Shown piece by piece: positions 29,249 through 40,921 of a stretch of 64,000 bases of DNA; positions within the stretch are counted from its first letter, which is position 1, and each line of letters begins with the position of its first letter. Source of the stretch: Cymbomonas tetramitiformis (Eukaryota; Chlorophyta; Pyramimonadophyceae; Pyramimonadales; Pyramimonadaceae). Below the pieces are notes generated by a model, which was not told where the DNA came from, made no database searches, and saw only the letters and a program-made list of their open reading frames with translations. The stretch is from positions 22,557 through 86,556 of the forward strand of contig LGRX02033488.1 in NCBI GenBank assembly GCA_001247695.2, in the 5' to 3' direction. The translations under genes were made by a program, and so were the position numbers.

Positions 29249-29362
29249 ATTACGGCGAGGGGCATAGCCAGGGGATGGCGACATCGAGGCGTCGGATAAG
29301 GCAGCGTTGAGATCCGGAAGTAAGGGTTGTGCGAAACGATCGGGCGGAGATTGATCGCCCAT
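29249..29362 (-). pseudogene. 5' coding end of the Helitron protein, cut off by the Gypsy insertion
   Basis: ATG at 29362 begins MGDQSPPDRFAQPLLPDLN. The frame runs to the target duplication and continues without a break at 14655 (APRRNAI joined to TSPIPFAL), through to GRPPSKTTPRTRRR. Preservation of frame across the excised element shows that this was one coding sequence before insertion. The ATG is preceded by TCTAG, a possible splice acceptor, so an upstream exon may exist. The same open frame reaches back to a methionine at 29428, but that extension is hydrophobic and less likely. Confidence 0.8.
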
Positions 29363-29457
29363 TCTAGATATCACAAACGCCACCAAGAAGATAAAGGGGA
29401 ACATATATCTTGCAGATTCGGATATCAATACACCTGAAAGTCGAAATAATTATAAGG

Positions 29458-30335
29458 TTACAAACAAAATTGATCTAGAGGATGCACATAATAGTATGGA
29501 GTATGTGCCTCGAAACTATCTCGAGTGATTCGAGTAAACACATGATCCCGATAAACGAATAACATCTCTCTTTCACCAAAGCTCCCCCCATAGGTGCGAA
29601 ATCCTTTGCCACTATGATAGTATTTGCGAATAATATCTTCTCTCTCTGCTAACAATAAATAGGATGGCGTATCCCCGAAGCCATGCCGGCACGGTCCAAA
29701 CACACGAAGGTATCTTCGAATATCTCTAACCCGATGCTCATCCTTAGTCCAAAGGATGAAGTCACGTCCACATCTAATGGGATAATGACTTGGGCGGTAT
29801 GCCTCAGAACCAGATTGGGTGTAATGTTGTTTGTGGGTTTCCCCCACGAACATGAAAACCGGTGCATGGATGTGGCACCGTTCATATGGAAAAGGAACCG
29901 GAACACCAACATATCGTACAGGATACTTGAATTTCTTATACTCCAGCAATGCCAAAAGCTCTATTGAGAAATCAGGCAAACCAGTTATGTAGGACCTTCC
30001 ATACAACTCCCACCTCAACCATGGCAAATCAAGTATATCTTCCAATAGTGTCTTCATCGCTTCGAACGGGTTTCGACGTATGGCAGATACAACAAATATT
30101 CCGAACCTTGTGCCCCGAACTACAACCCATTCTGGGCCAAAGGGGTTGGTACTGACCGCGCTCGAATAAATCGCGAACAGGCGCTCGTCGAAATAGGCAA
30201 CTCTTGCAGAGCCAGGTTCACATTGCCCCTCCGCGTTGTATTTGCAAGCGTTTACTCGGTATCGCCGGGACTCTACTGCGAAAATTAAACTATCGAGTAA
30301 GTTACTAATTTCGACACCAATATCAAACTATTTCA
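29458..30335 (-). CDS. Unrecognised protein, open frame of about 292 codons
   Basis: The frame is open from about 30335 to the stop at 29458. Its first ATG is at 30057 (199 codons), but the 93 codons upstream look equally protein-like (e.g. GPEWVVVRGTRFGIFVVSA), so the real 5' end is probably an exon joined upstream. The composition is globular: aromatic and Arg-rich, with HAPVFMFVGETH, YPIRCGRDFILWTKDE and DTPSYLLLAERED. I recognise no family, catalytic motif, signal peptide or membrane segment. It lies directly upstream of the Helitron start on the same strand, so it could be an upstream part or a cargo gene of the Helitron, or an independent gene. Confidence 0.5.
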
Positions 30336-30774
30336 AACAACAATCTATTTCTGAAGATGCATATTTGTGTCAACTGGCTGTCGCTCAACCTCGCACATAG
30401 ACTCCCAAAAGAGACCAGCGGTCTGGCATCGGAACAGTTCGGATTAGTATCACACAAATATGCACTATGCAGTGTGCGAAGGCAGTGAAATGCTTATTTC
30501 AACTGAGGTAAAAAGTCAGTCTCACAAAACACACCATAACTATGCTTATGTCTATCCGCCCTAAGGAAACTCAAGAAGTATAATACATTATTAATACATT
30601 TTAATACAACTACACTACCTACCACTTCAAGATTCTATGGGCTGCCTACAACTAGAGGATTCGAGGGGCTTACTATCACTAAGACTACTATTGCACGACT
30701 CTATCGCCACCTGAAACCAACACATGCAAAGGTTTCTAGTCAGTCATATGCAAACGCACCAGATCATGCTAGGG

Positions 30775-31310
30775 ATATACAGCAGCAGCACGAGTTGGGC
30801 ATTCACAGCAGAGTTCCGGGCAATCAAGCAGAGTTCCGCATTCACAGCAGCAACACGAGTTGGGCAATCACAGCAGCAACGCTTTTCCAGAAATAAAAGA
30901 TGCGCACAAAAGGGCATTCACAGCAGCAACACGAGTTGGGCATTCTCAGCAGCATTGGGCGCACAGTTGGGCAGTCACAGCAGCAGCGCTTTTCCAGAAA
31001 TAAAAGATGCGCACAGGGCATGCACAGAAGAACACGAGTTGGACATTCTCAAAAAGATTGGGCGCACAATTAAAAATACAAAGCGGGCTGCATTTCCAGA
31101 AATAAACAGATGCGCACAAGGGCATTCACAGAAGCAACACGAGTTGGGCATTCTCAGCAGCATTGGGCGCACAGTTGGGCAGTCATAGCAGCAGCGCATT
31201 TCCAGAAATAAACAGATGCGCACAAAAGGGCATTCACAGCAGCGACACGAGTTGGGCATTCACAGCAGCAGCGCTATTCCAGAAACAAACAGATGCGAAC
31301 AGTTGGGCAA
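30775..31310. repeat. Imperfect ~105-bp tandem repeat, about five copies
   Basis: Units share CATTCACAGCAGCAACACGA, GTTGGGCATTC, and TTTCCAGAAATAAAAGATGC. Copies start near 30840, 30916, 31020, 31123 and 31231, with internal deletions in some. The plus frame stays partly open but shifts between units, so coding use is unlikely. Confidence 0.75.
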
Positions 31311-32689
31311 CAATAAAATATTCGCATGCGAAAGGTCGTATACCTGACCAAATATAAACGGTGCTACGTATAAACGGTGCTCGCGTGTGCGTTAGCTCGC
31401 AGCTGACGCACCGAAGGTGCCGACAATCGGAAATGAAAATCATATTCAGATACATATGAGAGATCTTTCTGCTATTGAGATCGACCAGTTATGACCATAT
31501 ATGTTTCCAATTTTGATGTTGGCGCTGGCTCGGCTTCGCTCGTTCTTGATTGGTTCGGTGTACATATCGTATCAAATTGTTTCCATGAACAACCCTAGAT
31601 TCGTTTGGCTTCTTAGCTGAGTCGGTTGTTGTTTGTTGTCTGTTTCCGAATTTCCGATGCGGGATGTACTTGAGTTCCGATTGTGAAGTCGGTTGTCCAT
31701 GTTTCATTCTATTTCGGGTGGTGACGTATAACGGGGCTGACGATTTTCATTGATCGACCTAGGCGCGTTCTGCGGTTATGGCATCGATATTTTCGATATG
31801 GATATACGCATGGTTTCGGTTCGTTTGATATACGTTGGGTTTCAGGTATACGAAAATGAAAAATAGAAAATACGCACCGACGGTGCACGAAAGTACATGC
31901 ATGTAGGTGACTATATTCTACATAATTATCGGGCGTTGCGTTGTTTTTCATAATCAGGCGACGTGGCTGACTATGCCTCCCGAATGACGATTATTCAATT
32001 TATATATATATCGGATATTCCGATGTACATTCATGAACGTGTCCGTAGCGTAGAATCTGATGTTATCACACAGGTGTATAAATTGGTAATGCCACTTGTC
32101 AGCGAAGCATCCCATCTGAGGGATTTCTAATTATTGATTAAATTGTATCTTAGCACAAGTAATCACTGCTATTCATATAGATATACCCCATTCGCACAAG
32201 CACACGCTCACAACTCGCTTCCTGTATCGCAAATGCCACACTTGCATATCGTGATGCCATCTGCGCATTTGCTTGAATATATGTGCTTGATTGTCATGAT
32301 TGACATTTTATACTCGCATGGTAGTGCCAATGGCTGAATTTAAATGCGTATCGTCTCCATTCGCATGGCGTCTTGGCAGATATCCCGTTGGATGCATCCC
32401 AACCGACACGCAGGCTCGACAGTTGCGATACAGGAAGCGAGTTGTAGGCAGATATATTTCATAATTGCACCATGCGTGTTTGACATGCAGACGATGTAGA
32501 AAGGAGCCCGCTAGATCTCATCGCGACATGTGAGCACGCCGTCTGCAAATATAAATGTCTATTGCGTGTTTTTATAATTGTAGCATGCATGCGCGTCCAC
32601 ACAATGCATATACTGAATACTCAGAATAAATGTCTGCATGAATTGCCACTGCGTTTATGCATCATCGATCATCGCAAATATCAGCGCAA

Positions 32690-32880
32690 CGACGCTTCAG
32701 GTGCAGGCGCATCCGCAGGCGCATCCGCAGGCGCAGGCGCATAATACCAGGTACATACCCAAATAATTCCCTTGAAGATCTGAAGCAAATGGCTTTTGAA
32801 CTGAGATCCGCACAAAACGACGCTTCAGGTGCAGGCACATCCGCAGGCGCAGGCGCATCCGCAAGCGTGTCTGCAAGCAT
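32690..32880. repeat. GCAGGCGCATCC 12-bp repeats in two blocks
   Basis: Two blocks (about 32696-32742 and 32822-32876) consist of GCAGGCGCATCC-type units. Each block is preceded by the same ACGACGCTTCAGGTGCAGGC, so a segment of about 125 bp seems to have been duplicated. The frame gives Gly/Ala/Ser repeats. Confidence 0.65.
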
Positions 32881-33216
32881 TCACGATATCGGTCGTTTCA
32901 TACATGTCACCCATCAGCAACTAGATTTCTCAGATATGGTTCTTAGTGAAGCAGAGATGAATGCACTCAATTCAGTAGACAATTCCTGATCTACATACGC
33001 ATGTATAGAATAATTGTGTGAACGCATATTATAATTTTTATAGCGTCTGGCACGCGTGTGCGAGCATATATGATTATGCATATGTTGTACATATCATGCA
33101 TGTCTGCATGCATGCATCTCGCAACTATTACGTGATTATATTATCATTTCTCAATCTCTGTAATTTTTACCTACGATATACGTTCCTCCTACGTTATACG
33201 ATTATTTTTATTTTTA

Positions 33217-33289
33217 TTACTACTATTATTATTATTAATATTATTATTATTATTATTATTATTATAATATATATATATATATATATATT
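33217..33289. repeat. (ATT)n(AT)n microsatellite
   Basis: A trinucleotide ATT run passes into a dinucleotide AT run. Simple sequence, no gene. Confidence 0.9.
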
Positions 33290-33594
33290 GTTGCAGCACT
33301 GGTTAAATGCACCTATGCGGGACATATTAGCACGATCGAGTATCTATCGACCATATTTGCTCCCGGCATACATTTGGCATCCAAACGATAGTTCGAGGAA
33401 ACGTCACAATGAGCGTGCGACCTTCCTCTAAGCGCGCTGAAATACGATTGTTTACGCGTTGGGAGCCATAGCGATCGCGATATTTCTTGCATTTTTATGC
33501 ACGTCATCCCTTGCTCGCTGGACTTAGTGGCTAGCGAAATATCATATGGGCGATATTCTCTCCGAGTTGTGTTCGCTGGACGGCGGGGTGGGCG

Positions 33595-34560
33595 ATGGCG
33601 GGTGCTGGACTTACTGCATGCATCTTGCCGAACTTAGATGCGTCCGCCGATCGTCAATCCTTGCGACAGACGTGTCGTAGCATGCGTACGGCACTCGCCG
33701 ACTCAGCTAAAATACCAATACAAATCAGCAGTGTACTCATAAGCGTGTCCCTCACAAAATGGGCGTTCAAGGCAATCGAATGTTCGAATGACCTGCAGGC
33801 ATATCGCGTCTTGAGAAAAACGGCGTGTAATGTGCGGCGAGAGGTGGGCATCTGGAGGTGCTGCAGTGGGCGCGCGAGCATGGCTGCCCGTGGGACGCCA
33901 GCACATGTCATGGTGCGGCGGGAGGTGGGCATCTGGAGGTGCTGCAGTGGGCGCGCGAGCATGGCTGCCCGCGGGACGCCCGCACATGTGCGTTTGCGGC
34001 GGGAGGTGGGCATCTGGAGGTGCTGCAGTGGGCGCGCGAGCATGGCTGCCCGTGGGACGCCAGCACATGTCATGGTGCGGCGGGAGGTGGGCATCTGGAG
34101 GTGCTGCAGTGGGCGCGCGAGCATGGCTGCCCGCGGGACGCCCGCACATGTGAGTAGGCGGCGGAAGGTGGGCATCTGGAGGTGCTGCAGTGGGCGCGCG
34201 AGCATGCATGGCTGCCCGTGACACGCCCGCACATGTCAATATGCGGCGGGAGGTGGGCATCTGGAGGTGCTGCAGTGGGCGCGCGAGCATGGCTGCGGAC
34301 GCCGATACGCATGTCGCGGTGCAGCGGAAGGTGGGCATCTGGAGGTGCTGCAGTGGGCGCGCGAGCATGGCTGCCTGTGGCCGGGACCGCGACGATACAT
34401 GTAGCAGTGCGGCGCTGGGTGGACATCTGGAGGTGCCGCAGTAGCCGCGCGAGCATGGCTACCAGTGAGACGCCTGCGTATACATGTCACAGTGCGGCGT
34501 AAGGTGGGCATTTGGAGGTGCTGCAGTGGGCGCGCGAGCACAGCTGCGGCATGCCATGGC
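33595..34560 (+). pseudogene. Ankyrin-repeat protein with F-box-like N-terminus, frame-broken
   Basis: The N-terminal part (33595-33840) has ILPNLDASADRQSLRQTCRS, resembling the F-box-like helix that begins many algal and protist ankyrin proteins. It is followed by nine near-identical units of about 81 bp (starts at 33843, 33924, 34005, 34086, 34167, 34252, 34330, 34418, 34503). In frame the unit reads GHLEVLQWAREHGCPWDAST, a 27-residue ankyrin repeat. Units 1-5 keep one frame, but the join to the N-terminal part needs a one-base shift. A stop follows unit 4 (TCE then TGA-TAG context near 34155), and a 4-bp insertion in unit 6 shifts the frame again. Later units are diverged. It is therefore probably a decaying gene, or a repeat array whose sequence was misassembled. 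Ankyrin repeats bind proteins; no partner can be inferred. Confidence 0.75.
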
Positions 34561-37500
34561 ATGCGATGACACACGACTGGGCCTAACCTGCTAATCTGGG
34601 TCTAACCCCTGGGCAAAGCAACCGCCAAGTAACCGCCGGAAGAGCCCCTGGTTTGGGCCAGCCACCGCCACACCTTTATAAAAATATCGTGGACGGAACC
34701 GAGACACCCTGGAAAAGGGGTTGTGAACAGATGGGGCAAGTAGTAGGCGTAGAGAGTTTAAAAATGTCCGAGGAGCGAACGGTTAGGGAAACAAGTGAGT
34801 GAATAATTATGATAATCTGATGGCAGCGTTTCACCAATCGATCGACACCAAAATCCAGCGAAAACTTGCCTTAAACAGTCACTACTGTACTCTTTTGACC
34901 TGAAACTTACCCAAACGAAAGTTAACACCATCATCTGTAACAAATATAGCCGAAAGAATATGGACACCGACATGGCAAGCGCGCTGAACGAACAGCCTCA
35001 ACCGCCCACCCTTCGTGCGTTTCTAGCCTATTTACACAGAAGCATTCATATCGAGCATTTTGTAATGTACAATATAGTAAGTACCAAGACGAAATAACAA
35101 TCTTAGCAAGGTGGAAAGGCAAAATTTATTACAAGGTGTTTTGGCAAGGTCATGGACAGCCGTCACTGCAGCTGTATCAAGAAATTCCTGCCGGATGGCG
35201 TATATGTATATATGGATATATATATGTGGAATGTATATATGCGTTGGCGCGAAAACGTTGGCATGTATATTGGGGGATTTCGAAATATTTTTGTAGTTTA
35301 TTGACACACCAGCTCAACATATTGTTATTATTTGTTGATAGGGAACGAGTGCATATCGAAAACTTATCAATACCTGGAAAAAAATCGATGCCATACCTTG
35401 CACGCCACACACAAACCTGAAATTTGGCCTGGGGTTCCGCGACCAATGCTCAACCCAGTTCGATTCCACGACCGCCATCATCTCACTCTAGTTCATATAT
35501 ATGTTGTAGCAACAACTCGCACCACCTAAAACTCGCACATCGGAAATTCCATACTGTACAGTTTGTATAAACGTAACCTTTTATACATTTGCATTTATAC
35601 TCGACGTTAGCGACACACCGTCGCCAGCCAAAACTGAATCATGAGATCCTAGAGATCGTAGAGAAAGAGATCTTGATCTAGATACTCGCTGCGAGTCTGT
35701 GACTGTGTCACTTGGACTACTACTGTCTGTCACAGAGCACCCCTCAGCCCTCACTACAGTTCAACAGTAGAGCCCTGACGCTGAGACTGTGGGACACTGT
35801 AGAAGTCTATCCGAGCATATCGAACGTCACAGAATACTAATCGACCGTGCGCGCCCCACCTCACCAACGCAAGTCACCATACCATGCCATCGTATGGATA
35901 CCATCCGATCACATGTTATAAACCGTAAATAGAACTATATAGAGGGCAGAACGGCAGGTCGATAGAATAATGAGAATCGAGATTCGAGAATGACGATTGA
36001 GAAAATGAAAGGGCGAGCAGCGAAAGCGAAGGAGCTGAACAGTCCTTCGCTTCCCATTTTTCACGAGGCCAAACGAAAGACTGTAAACTCTGACCTCTCG
36101 ACAAACATTCACTCTCTCCAGAACGTTTCTCAGCGATGCAGCAGCTTGCCCGGTGCATTTTTTTGTTTGTGCTGCGGATAACTGACTCTTGTTTTGAAAT
36201 TGAAATGCACTGAGCTAATAAGTTTCCGAACTGTGATACCCAGCTTTCTGTGCAAGTGGGAATTGCCGTTTGACATCTTGCCCCACTTTTTGTTATTCAG
36301 CGTTTGTTTTTAAGGCTTTCTTTTCTGAGCATTTCTTGGTTCTGCATTGAAACGCAAAGGCCGGGAATTTGCAGATTGGACTACGTACGCATGATACGTA
36401 GATATTACGTAACTCGTCCTTGACTTCGTTGGTGCGCTCTGCAGGACAATGCCTTTGCTGCTGTACATTGGCTGTCGGCGTTTGGCTTGGCAACGATGCC
36501 CCCGTTTACTGGCCTATGATGGTAGCCATTTTATCAATCGCCACTTTTGAACTTTATCCGGTTGCTATTTCATTCATTGGCCATCATAGCTTCAACCTCT
36601 AATTTCTTTGGGCCGTTGTAACACTGCCATTTTTAAAGAGGCAGGGCGTGCGTTCGCCAGCGGCGCGCTTCGGGATTAAACCCGACCCTGCCGTCGCAAG
36701 GTGCGTGCATACTGCTCTCTGTCTTTTGTGCGATCGATATTTCTCCCGAGGGGAATTCCTATAGCCAAATCTACAAATTGACTGTGTGTGCCTTTCTTGC
36801 TAATGCCAGCGCAGGTGACCCGCGGTCGACACATTAAAGAGCGTAAGCACGACGTCCGTGTAAGCCCGTGGCCTCAGTATGTTTTAACCCAAGGTGCGGG
36901 TTTTGACCCTTTATCTAATGCATAAACGGCTTTCATCTCCTTGCGTACAGGTGTGGTTCATGAGTGCGATATCTGTGACGGTTTGTTCACACTCTGCTAG
37001 GATCGGCATAGTGTGAAATCGGCACAACTATTAGTTCCCCTATGCGTATTTCCTATGTGCATGAGTTTAATTGCATCAGGCTTGTCGTTTTTGGACGTTC
37101 AGTTTCGTTTCCTGTTGAGATGACATAGTGAGCCAACGGCTGTGCAGTTTAGGTACGGGCTGCTGGTGTGTAGATGCCGGGGCAGAATGGCCGACATTGT
37201 TATGGCTTGTGAAGTGCCGATATGTGCAGGAGGCGGGGACAGGGCAGCGGTGTCCAACGTGGATCTTGCCAGATTCTGCGAAGGGAATTTCCAGGTGTGA
37301 TCCTTAATTTTAAGCTGAGAGCATCAAGCATATCGTTAGTGGCCACTGCCCGACGGTCCTTGTCATAGGACCGGAAATCGCGTCCGGTCCTATCACAAGG
37401 ACCGGAGCTTCGGGATTTTTTTTTGGGCGTTCTCTTGACGGTCGGAGACCCTATCTTCCGTATCGTAGTACCCTTAGGACATACATATATATATATCGAT

Positions 37501-40500
37501 TTGGTAACCAGCGGCATCGATCGATTCCGTGTCTTATTATAAACGCGTCATCGATTGATACTCACAAGCATAAATCGTTATCGATCGCGATGTTCTTGGC
37601 TTCAACACCCGCCCCATCGTTCGATCGAACATTCATAATTGGCACATATCGATGTCATAATTTGCATATGGATCCACCAGTTTGATAAATTTCCGTTCGG
37701 ACATCATTGATCCCGTGAATGCAGACACCAAAACTGCCATTGCATCAAAGCGGAAGGTATATATTCTTTACCAACGTTAAAAAATTTGTACTTCAGTTAA
37801 TGTGATTAAAATCACAAGGGGATGTGCCTGCAGCAGCGCAACAAAGTTGGGGCGCGCAAGCGATAACTTGCATTTGCATACTTAATAACTAACAAACGGC
37901 ACTGTTTCCCCTCGACAGCGGTTCGTTCACACCCTTTAACAGCGTCCGGTCAGAGTTGACGAGTCCGTGAGAGGCTACTTCGATTTACTTGTGGATGTCG
38001 GATTCCGACTCCCACCATCACTTGTACAGAGTGTCATAACTCTTCGTGCACGGTATGTATTACGCAATGTCGTAATCACTATTCCCCCAAAATCAATGAA
38101 CGATTTTATTCCCGAATCTCGTTTTTTTATTCCCCCGGAAATACCATGCCGGCATATAGGTCTTGTGGCCTTCACATCGAGGAAATAGTGCCTTGGTTTA
38201 TTCATCCACGCCATGCATGATATGTCGCTCAGCACTCCTCATATGGATCTATTCGTGATGTCATGCTCATGGGGCATGTCCACAATTGCCCCTTGACGAC
38301 AACTGTTCAGCAAACGTTCTTATCATGAACCACGCATATATGGGGGCGGTCACGTAGACGAATGTGAGAGGTTGTGAAGTATCATTGCACCCCCCTAGTT
38401 TCAAAATGTACGATGAGCGAAATCGTAGCAACGGGATGCATGGAACTCGAGTTATCAACGAAAACGCGAACACCCATACATCTGTAACGACATGAGCAGT
38501 ACGATGAGCAGTACATTATGGCAATTCGGCAGTTAGGTGTCAAGCCCATCATTCAGCAGGAGGCCACCAACGCCAAGCAAAATGCGGTGAGGCTTGGTGG
38601 CATCGATCTCTGGACACTCCTTACTACTCATACCGTATCTGAGAGAATGCCCAGAAAGGTACAGCGGAGAGTGTGACACCTTGCTCGCGAAACAGTGATT
38701 ATTCCTAGAGTTAGATTGTGCGTTGCACAATTGCTCATTGACTAGCCTGCCTGTATCTAGAATAGGCAACCTAGTTGAACTCCCGGTTGGGAACATGTTT
38801 TCGACCTTGCTCCATTAGCCGCGGGGGCTCTTGCATCCACCGTCTTTGCTAGGTGCATGTTAAGCTAGGCACATTTTTGACCCGCTGCAGCAGGTCCCAT
38901 CCGTCATGCAGCCTCCCCTTATGAGGCATGGCTACAGATAGGATGCTGCTAGATTAGGCAATAGCCGGCTAGTAGAGCAGTGGATAAACACTCTAGTGCA
39001 TTGGACTTGGTGATAGCAGATAGGAGACCCGTAAATCGGCAGGCCTGACCGCCGTGCACCTAATAATATAACGCCTCCACTAGGAGGAGTCACATAGTTT
39101 CTTTTCAGTGGAGAGGGGATTGCGGTTAAGGCAAAGAACGCTGCGTACGGTGCCCCGTCCACGCCGGAGAATCAGAAGCGGGTGACCCAGGACAACGTTG
39201 CCAAAGCTTCTGAGAAACAGGGGGTGCGGTGTGGAAACATAACCAGCCCAACCAGGGACGTGGGAAGCGACATAGATATACAAAGGTGGCATAAAACTAT
39301 TCGTCTTTCCTATACTCGTCCCAAAGCTGGACAGGATAAGGTGATGGGGCGTGACTCCGAACTTCGTCAATCTGGGTCTGCACAACCCTTTGCTGTGAAA
39401 CTGATAAGCTCACGCAGAAATGGGAGAATGACGGATCAGGTGGTAGCTACGCACTTCATAACAAACTTACAAAAGCAATACTCCCCATCCTTAACCCACG
39501 CCCCTCTCACCCAAACCCTCAGATGTATTTTTCTAGATTCGATACACTTGCATACTGTTGTATGTATTTCTTCGATGACAAAATTCAGGTCTCTTTTAGT
39601 CTTTTCCTTGAGCAACAACCATTACTATTGGGCACTTTCGATCGGGCTCAAATTCTGCAACAGTCCGCAAGACATGGTAAAAGATAGAAACTGTTCAGGA
39701 TTTATGAACATCCAAATATCGTTGTGTGCCTTGTCATAAATAATGGATTACATTCATTTAATAAAATACATCTATACTCAAAAGTAGAGTTTCCCAAATC
39801 ACAAATAAGGGTAAATGGCATTAATAATGGTGTTCGTCAACCCACGACCCACCGGGTACAACCTCTTTTAGCGCCGTGCATGAACAAGCTCAGAGATTTC
39901 ATCCTGCTAGCATGTTTCCATCTATAATATAAAGCACGCGCAATTGAGGTATTCTGGCAGTAAACGTAAACTATGGGAATACTGCAGCAGCACAAATAAA
40001 GAAATCCAATGGCACAAAGGGCAGCATCGCTAGCTACGACAATTTCACATCCCGCCAACATTTAGTTCCGTATTGCATTTCAATTTGAAAGTTGGATATA
40101 CCACCAGAAGTTCGGATTTCTGTGCTGTCAGATCTTGCCCTCCTGTGCTGTCACAGCTTGCTCTCCTTCTGTAGCTGCAAGACACGCTGCGTGCGAAACA
40201 AGTGAAATCTCAGGTGGGCGCAGTGGACACCAAATCAGCACAAGGCAGGAGCTCCCTAATCACCCATTCTCCATGAGAGACAAGCGAGGGCTCCAAAGTG
40301 ATCTCACGTCAAGCTGCATTCACATGTCGCGACAGCAAGTGTGCGGGTGAGGAGGGACGCACGATAGAGCACGCTTTTCAAGGTTCCACTACCAATGACC
40401 ACATCCGAATTCCGCATGTCTCGGAGATTAGGATCCGAACAATCTTTCGCCTCTTTAAGGATCTCACGGCGCATCTGTATACCAATCAGCGAATGAGTCA

Positions 40501-40535
40501 GCAGCATCTCTACGAAGTGCTCCTTAAAGTCAGCA
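34561..40535. other. Gene-poor region
   Basis: No gene can be supported. Open frames are short and on both strands. The largest (39182-39739, plus) has no recognisable motif and is not protein-like near its end. The region contains the hairpin at 37355-37403 and a weak tRNA-like segment at 38964-39040. The final part, about 40300-40535, may be the start of the LINE remnant. Confidence 0.5.
37355..37403. repeat. Near-perfect inverted repeat (20-bp arms, 9-bp loop)
   Basis: The arms at 37355-37374 and 37384-37403 are complementary at 19 of 20 positions. The loop is AAATCGCGT. No T-run follows directly, though a poly-T tract starts about 16 bases later (37419). It could form a hairpin in DNA or RNA. 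Confidence 0.75.
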
Positions 40536-40921
40536 GTGCTTGGTAAATTCAGGTACGGCCTCCACCTCGGAATATATACCCATGGTGAGATTCAGAAAAT
40601 TGAAAACCAGTTGGGAGCAGCACTGAAACGGATTGACGGACTCCCGGCAAACGGCACCCCAAATGAACTCGCCACAGAAGAAAAGGAGGAGTATGGACTG
40701 GGGCTACAGTCCCTACAAGCAATATATGCACAAGAGGTCTATTCGGGGCTGGCGGAAGCGATTCAAAGCGAAGAGGACAAAGGGGTGCAGATGGGATATG
40801 GCAAAAGAGAAAGAAACCTGCAAACCAGGCAAAGAATGTCGCAAGTCAGCAGGTCCACGGCAGGGCTGCTGGAAGACACTTCCAGCAAAGAGGCCACAGC
40901 GAAAACAGGGACAAGCTAAAA

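Larger units (their letters stand above)
30336..33594. other. Gene-poor AT-rich region with repeats
   Basis: Apart from the arrays listed separately, no gene can be supported. A short plus-strand frame ending at 32989 (Gly/Ala/Ser-rich run, then HDIGRFIHVTHQQLDFSDM) has some protein character but no start, family or splice context that I can defend. Confidence 0.5.

Noticed and set aside
33654..34368. Minus-strand frames across the ankyrin array
   Set aside because: Peptide repeats such as LARPLQHLQMPT are reverse translations of the ankyrin units. The plus-strand reading gives a known repeat fold.
37950..37980. Hammerhead-ribozyme-like core (TTGACGAGTCCGTGAG)
   Set aside because: The CUGA start is altered and the GAAA half of the core and pairing stems II/III are absent, so it cannot form the catalytic fold.
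39182..39739. 185-codon plus-strand frame
   Set aside because: No recognised motif. Composition changes abruptly along it and it has no splice or promoter support.
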